A DNA stretch of 44,556 nucleotides, taken from contig NZ_BATP01000062.1 in the NCBI RefSeq assembly GCF_000739615.1, positions 1 to 44,556 on the forward strand. The letters are read 5' to 3'. The notes beneath the pieces are model-generated. The model did no database searches. It saw nothing but the letters and a program-made list of their open reading frames with translations, and was not told the origin of the DNA. Within the stretch, counting starts at the first letter, position 1, and every line of letters starts with the position of its first letter. This stretch comes from Haloferula sp. BvORR071 (lineage in GTDB: Bacteria > Verrucomicrobiota > Verrucomicrobiia > Verrucomicrobiales > Akkermansiaceae). The position numbers and the translations under genes are program-made. This document shows, one piece after another, positions 41,372 through 44,556 of the stretch.

Positions 41372-43732
41372 ATGTCTGACCCATCCCAGAATCGTCCGCA
41401 GCAGGGCCCCGGCTCGCGTGGACCCAATGACCCGCCTGGATTCAACTGGCGTCTCGCCATCCTCCTCGGTGCAGCATTCCTGATCCTCGGTCTGGCTTTC
41501 TTCAGCAATGCGGTGAGCCCCACGGCGCAGGCAATGACCTACGCGGAGTTCCGCAAGCACTGGGACCAGCAGAGCATCATCTTCGACGATCCGAAGCTGC
41601 CCTTCAAGGTTTCGACCAAGGACAGCCCGTACAACGCGGTGATCGACGGCTACATGCACGCCAAGCCGCCGCGTAAGGGCTACGAGAAGCCGGGCACCCC
41701 GAAGATCCAGATCCGTGCCAACGTCAATATCGCGGAACTTCCGTCCTTGCTGGGCAAGGACCGCTCCTTCCGGGTTCTCGACAAGCCGGTTCCGGAAGTC
41801 GTCGAGCAGGCGAATCCCGGGCCTGAACAGGCGCCGGTAGAGTATCTCTCGGGCGACGACTTCAAGCGCGTGGTCGCGCTGGGCGAATTGAAGGTGCCCG
41901 AGGGTGACCCTTCGCTGACCGTCTATTCCACCAACGGCGAGAACGGTACTTTGGTGGCTCTCCAAGAGATTAAGCCCGAGGCATTTGCCGAAAATAAGGC
42001 CACCCCGGTCCATTTCGAGGTCACGGCTCCGGTCCTGATGCTGGGAGACAAGGTGGGTGACCTGCTGGCTAAGCAAGGCTCCGTGAAGGTGGACGACGGC
42101 TTCCTGAAGAGCGCCATCTTCACCTTCCTGCCAGTGCTGCTGATCGTGCTGCTGCTGTTCTTCCTGTTCCGCCAGCAAATGAAGGCAGCGGGTCGTGGGG
42201 CGATGTCCTTCGGCAAGTCGAAGGCGCGCCTGCTGACGCGCGATCATAACAAGGTCACCTTCAAGGATGTAGCCGGCATTCAGGAGGCCAAGGAAGAGCT
42301 TTGGGAAATCGTCGATTTCCTGCGCGATCCGCGCAAGTTCCAGAAACTCGGTGGCTCGATTCCTAAGGGCGTGCTGATGGTTGGCCCTCCGGGCACCGGC
42401 AAGACCCTGCTGGCTCGTGCGATCGCCGGCGAGGCGGACGTACCCTTCTTCTCGATCTCCGGTTCGGATTTCGTCGAAATGTTCGTCGGCGTGGGCGCTT
42501 CCCGCGTCCGCGACATGTTCGAGCAGGGCAAGAAGCATGCGCCCTGCCTGATCTTCATCGATGAAATCGACGCTGTGGGCCGTCACCGCGGTCACGGCAT
42601 GGGCGGTGGCCACGATGAGCGCGAGCAGACCCTCAACCAATTGCTGGTGGAGATGGATGGCTTCGACACTCAGGAGGGTGTGATCATCATCGCCGCCACC
42701 AACCGTCCGGACGTGCTTGACCCGGCGCTGCTGCGCCCCGGCCGTTTCGACCGTCAGGTGACTGTCTCGCTGCCGGACGTGAATGGCCGCGAGGAGATCC
42801 TGCGGGTTCACGTGAAGAAGATCAAACTGGCCCCGGGCACTGATCTCGGCGTCATCGCCCGCGGCACGCCCGGCTTCTCCGGTGCCGAACTGGCGAACCT
42901 GATCAACGAGGCGGCCCTTCTGGCGGCGCGGCGCGGTCTTTCGGCCGTGACGATCGCAGAGATGGAAGAAGCCCGGGACAAGGTCCGCTGGGGCCGCGAG
43001 CGCCGCAGCCTGGCGATGTCCGACAAGGAGCGTATCGGCACGGCGTGGCACGAAGCCGGCCACGCTTACCTGAACATGGTGCTGCCGCACACGCACCCGC
43101 TGCACAAGGTGACGATCATTCCGCGCGGACCTTACCTCGGCGCGACGATGTATCTGCCGGAGGGCGACAAGTATTCCACGCAGCGCAAGGAGGCGCTGGC
43201 CAACCTGGTGGTGACCATGGGCGGCCGGATTGCGGAGTCCTTTATTACCGATGACGTTTCGAACGGTGCCTCCGGCGACATCCGCCAAGCCACCTCGCTC
43301 GCTCGCCACATGGTCTGCGAATGGGGCATGAGCGAGAAGCTCGGCATGATCGAGTATGGCGATGGCGACAGCCCGGTCTTCTTGGCCCGCGACGTGTCCC
43401 GCAGCCGCAATTATTCCGAAGACACCGCCCGGGTCATCGATGCCGAGATCAAGCGCTTCATCGACGAGGCCTTCAATCACGCCACCGAGGTGCTCACCAA
43501 GAACAAGCACACCATTGAGCTGATCGCCAATGCGCTGCTTGAGTTCGAGACCCTTGATGCCACGCACATGAAGGACATCATCGACCACGGCGAAATGCGC
43601 AATCCGCCGAGCGCGCCCAAGCCGCCGCCGGTGCCGGAGGAATTCCGCAAGAAGCCCGTGGCCAAGCCGACGGAGGACAAGCCGGATGACGGCGGCCCTC
43701 TGCCCGGTGAGGTGGTCGGGGCTCCGGCCTAA
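41372..43732 (+). CDS. ftsH: ATP-dependent zinc metalloprotease FtsH
   Basis: 786 residues. Helix 1 at about 27-46, an unusually long external domain (about 50-245) compared with roughly 70-80 residues in E. coli, helix 2 at about 248-268, then the AAA+ domain (Walker A GPPGTGKT near 337, Walker B CLIFIDEID, second region of homology ATNRPDVLDPALLRPGRFDR), and the M41 protease domain with HEAGH at 560-564. The C-terminus is a Pro-rich tail. It degrades membrane and regulatory proteins. Followed by a strong terminator; divergent from the ABC transporter gene. Confidence 0.97.
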   Translation: MSDPSQNRPQQGPGSRGPNDPPGFNWRLAILLGAAFLILGLAFFSNAVSPTAQAMTYAEFRKHWDQQSIIFDDPKLPFKVSTKDSPYNAVIDGYMHAKPPRKGYEKPGTPKIQIRANVNIAELPSLLGKDRSFRVLDKPVPEVVEQANPGPEQAPVEYLSGDDFKRVVALGELKVPEGDPSLTVYSTNGENGTLVALQEIKPEAFAENKATPVHFEVTAPVLMLGDKVGDLLAKQGSVKVDDGFLKSAIFTFLPVLLIVLLLFFLFRQQMKAAGRGAMSFGKSKARLLTRDHNKVTFKDVAGIQEAKEELWEIVDFLRDPRKFQKLGGSIPKGVLMVGPPGTGKTLLARAIAGEADVPFFSISGSDFVEMFVGVGASRVRDMFEQGKKHAPCLIFIDEIDAVGRHRGHGMGGGHDEREQTLNQLLVEMDGFDTQEGVIIIAATNRPDVLDPALLRPGRFDRQVTVSLPDVNGREEILRVHVKKIKLAPGTDLGVIARGTPGFSGAELANLINEAALLAARRGLSAVTIAEMEEARDKVRWGRERRSLAMSDKERIGTAWHEAGHAYLNMVLPHTHPLHKVTIIPRGPYLGATMYLPEGDKYSTQRKEALANLVVTMGGRIAESFITDDVSNGASGDIRQATSLARHMVCEWGMSEKLGMIEYGDGDSPVFLARDVSRSRNYSEDTARVIDAEIKRFIDEAFNHATEVLTKNKHTIELIANALLEFETLDATHMKDIIDHGEMRNPPSAPKPPPVPEEFRKKPVAKPTEDKPDDGGPLPGEVVGAPA

Positions 43733-43760
43733 GGGGGCAATCTCCGGATGTAATTTACGA

Positions 43761-43794
43761 GCGCGGCATGGGTTTCCATGCCGCGCTTTTGTTT
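43761..43794 (+). terminator. Intrinsic terminator of ftsH
   Basis: GCGCGGCATGG (43761-43771) and CCATGCCGCGC (43776-43786) form a perfect 11-base stem with loop GTTT, followed by TTTTGTTT. Confidence 0.93.
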
Positions 43795-43856
43795 GGAGCG
43801 TAGGAGGACGCTCAGGAGGCTCGCCGGTAGGCTGAGGAGCCTCTTAGGGTTTCAGG

Positions 43857-44444
43857 ATGGGGGCGCGGCGACAGCAGGATCTGGAGGAAAGCGCGGCGAT
43901 CCTGCGGCGGGCCCGGCGGATCAACGTGGTGGGGACCAGTGGCAGCGGTAAGACAAGCTTCAGCCGACTCTTGGCGGAGATCCTCGGCCTGCCCTGCATT
44001 GAGATGGACGCGCTGTTTTGGCTGCCCGGCTGGCAGCAGCCGGCGGAGGAGGACTTTCTTGCGAAAGTTGCCGCGGCGGTTTCGGGCCAGGAATGGGTTC
44101 TCGATGGGAACTATACTCGCACGCAGGCGATCAAATGGGCCGAGGTGGAGTGCGTGGTATGGTTGGACTACTCCTTTGCGCGGACGACGAGTCAGTCCCT
44201 CGGGCGGGTCATCAAAAGGTCTCTAGGAGGCCAGGAGATCTGGACGGGGACGGGCAACCGGGAGTCTTTCTGGCAGGCGTTCTTCAGCAAGAAGTCGATT
44301 TTGCTGTGGATGCTAAAGAGCTTCCGGAGGACTCGGGAGAAGTACCGGGCCCTGATGGAGGAGGGGGGTGGGAGGGCTTTTCCTGTGGTAAGAATTGGAT
44401 CGAGGGAGGAGGCGGAGGAGCTCTTGCGTGGGTTGCGGAGGTAA
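43857..44444 (+). CDS. P-loop NTPase, adenylate-kinase-like (FlaR/topology-modulation type)
   Basis: 195 residues from ATG 43857. Walker A GTSGSGKTS at 26-34, followed by LAEILGLPCIEMDALFWLPGW, VLDGNY and VVWLDYSFART, a pattern shared with small nucleoside-kinase-like proteins annotated as DNA topology modulation protein FlaR or AAA family ATPase. The catalytic target is unknown. A hairpin (GAGGCTC at 43816 with GAGCCTC at 43837) precedes the start. A palindrome follows directly after the stop. Confidence 0.82.
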   Translation: MGARRQQDLEESAAILRRARRINVVGTSGSGKTSFSRLLAEILGLPCIEMDALFWLPGWQQPAEEDFLAKVAAAVSGQEWVLDGNYTRTQAIKWAEVECVVWLDYSFARTTSQSLGRVIKRSLGGQEIWTGTGNRESFWQAFFSKKSILLWMLKSFRRTREKYRALMEEGGGRAFPVVRIGSREEAEELLRGLRR

Positions 44445-44464
44445 CTACTATAAATTTAGTAGTT
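44443..44464. promoter_or_regulatory. AT-rich perfect palindrome after the P-loop gene
   Basis: AACTACTA (44443-44450) and TAGTAGTT (44457-44464) are exact inverted repeats around TAAATT. It overlaps the stop codon of the P-loop gene and stands out in this GC-rich sequence. It looks like an operator or promoter element for whatever lies beyond the window. Bases 44465-44556 hold no gene I can support. Confidence 0.45.
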
Positions 44465-44556
44465 ATGAGCGATGTTGCCTGGTGGCTCGGTTTCCGCGGC
44501 TTTCTGTGCTAAAGTCTGTGCCCGGCTGTCGCGGGAGTCCTTGGTTGGAGTGTGGG

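Noticed and set aside
41360..43588. 742-codon minus-strand open frame opposite ftsH
   Set aside because: FtsH on the other strand is unambiguous; the antisense product has shadow-like composition and no domain.
44465..44512. 15-codon frame after the palindrome
   Set aside because: Too short, no ribosome-binding site beyond the palindrome, no support.
1..44556. CRISPR arrays, tRNA or rRNA genes, insertion sequences, prophage genes
   Set aside because: Searched by eye on both strands; no regularly spaced repeats, cloverleaf arms, transposase or phage proteins found.

Overview
The window is GC-rich bacterial chromosome, most probably from the phylum Verrucomicrobiota (Luteolibacter/Haloferula-like Verrucomicrobiales). 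I infer this from the large LamG/discoidin surface protein, whose C-terminal DPDGDGWSN-type calcium-repeat module is typical of that phylum. Other hints are the XylR-type LacI/AraC regulator, the many secreted proteins of no known function and the frequent absence of clear Shine-Dalgarno sites. No species call is possible from sequence alone. I saw no tRNA, rRNA, CRISPR array, transposase or phage gene.

Left part (1-14.3 kb): a nitrate/nitrite assimilation island, almost all on the minus strand. In transcription order it holds a cytoplasmic NrtA-like nitrate sensor (NasS type), an MFS nitrate transporter, a membrane-anchored PP2C phosphatase-Ser/Thr kinase fusion, the ABC transporter nrtA-nrtB-nrtC-nrtD, a siroheme nitrite reductase (nirA), and a fused DmsB/DmsC-like protein (four 4Fe-4S clusters plus a quinol-oxidising membrane anchor). 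A LysR regulator is divergent from the nasS-like gene. No molybdopterin nitrate reductase catalytic subunit and no NasT are present. A strong intrinsic terminator lies between nrtA and nrtB. A 13-base dyad, TGAR-N5-YTCA (the T-N11-A form of LysR-family operators), lies about 80-100 bases upstream of nrtA, nirA, the MFS gene, the nasS-like gene and a distant outer-membrane porin. This reads as a single LysR-controlled nitrate regulon. An incomplete subtilase gene and a small unknown gene lie at the left edge.

Middle (14.3-26.5 kb): a secreted G8/beta-helix protein fused to an FGE-sulfatase domain, a TonB-dependent receptor broken by a one-base frameshift in a T6 tract, the porin, a secreted S10 serine carboxypeptidase, a small anchored unknown protein, a candidate mini-ORF/small RNA with a strong terminator, a XylR-like sugar regulator and a membrane-anchored unknown protein.

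Right part (26.5-44.5 kb): a minus-strand run made of a DUF255/YyaL-like lipoprotein lacking its thioredoxin cysteines, a secreted unknown protein, hisB and hisH. Then come an overlapping ParA and Roadblock-like pair, a 1506-residue modular surface protein with an HESSH motif, a 115-base inverted palindromic repeat element, an ABCG-like transporter with TerB-like and FHA-like N-terminal regions (compare Rv1747), ftsH with a textbook terminator, and a small P-loop kinase-like protein.
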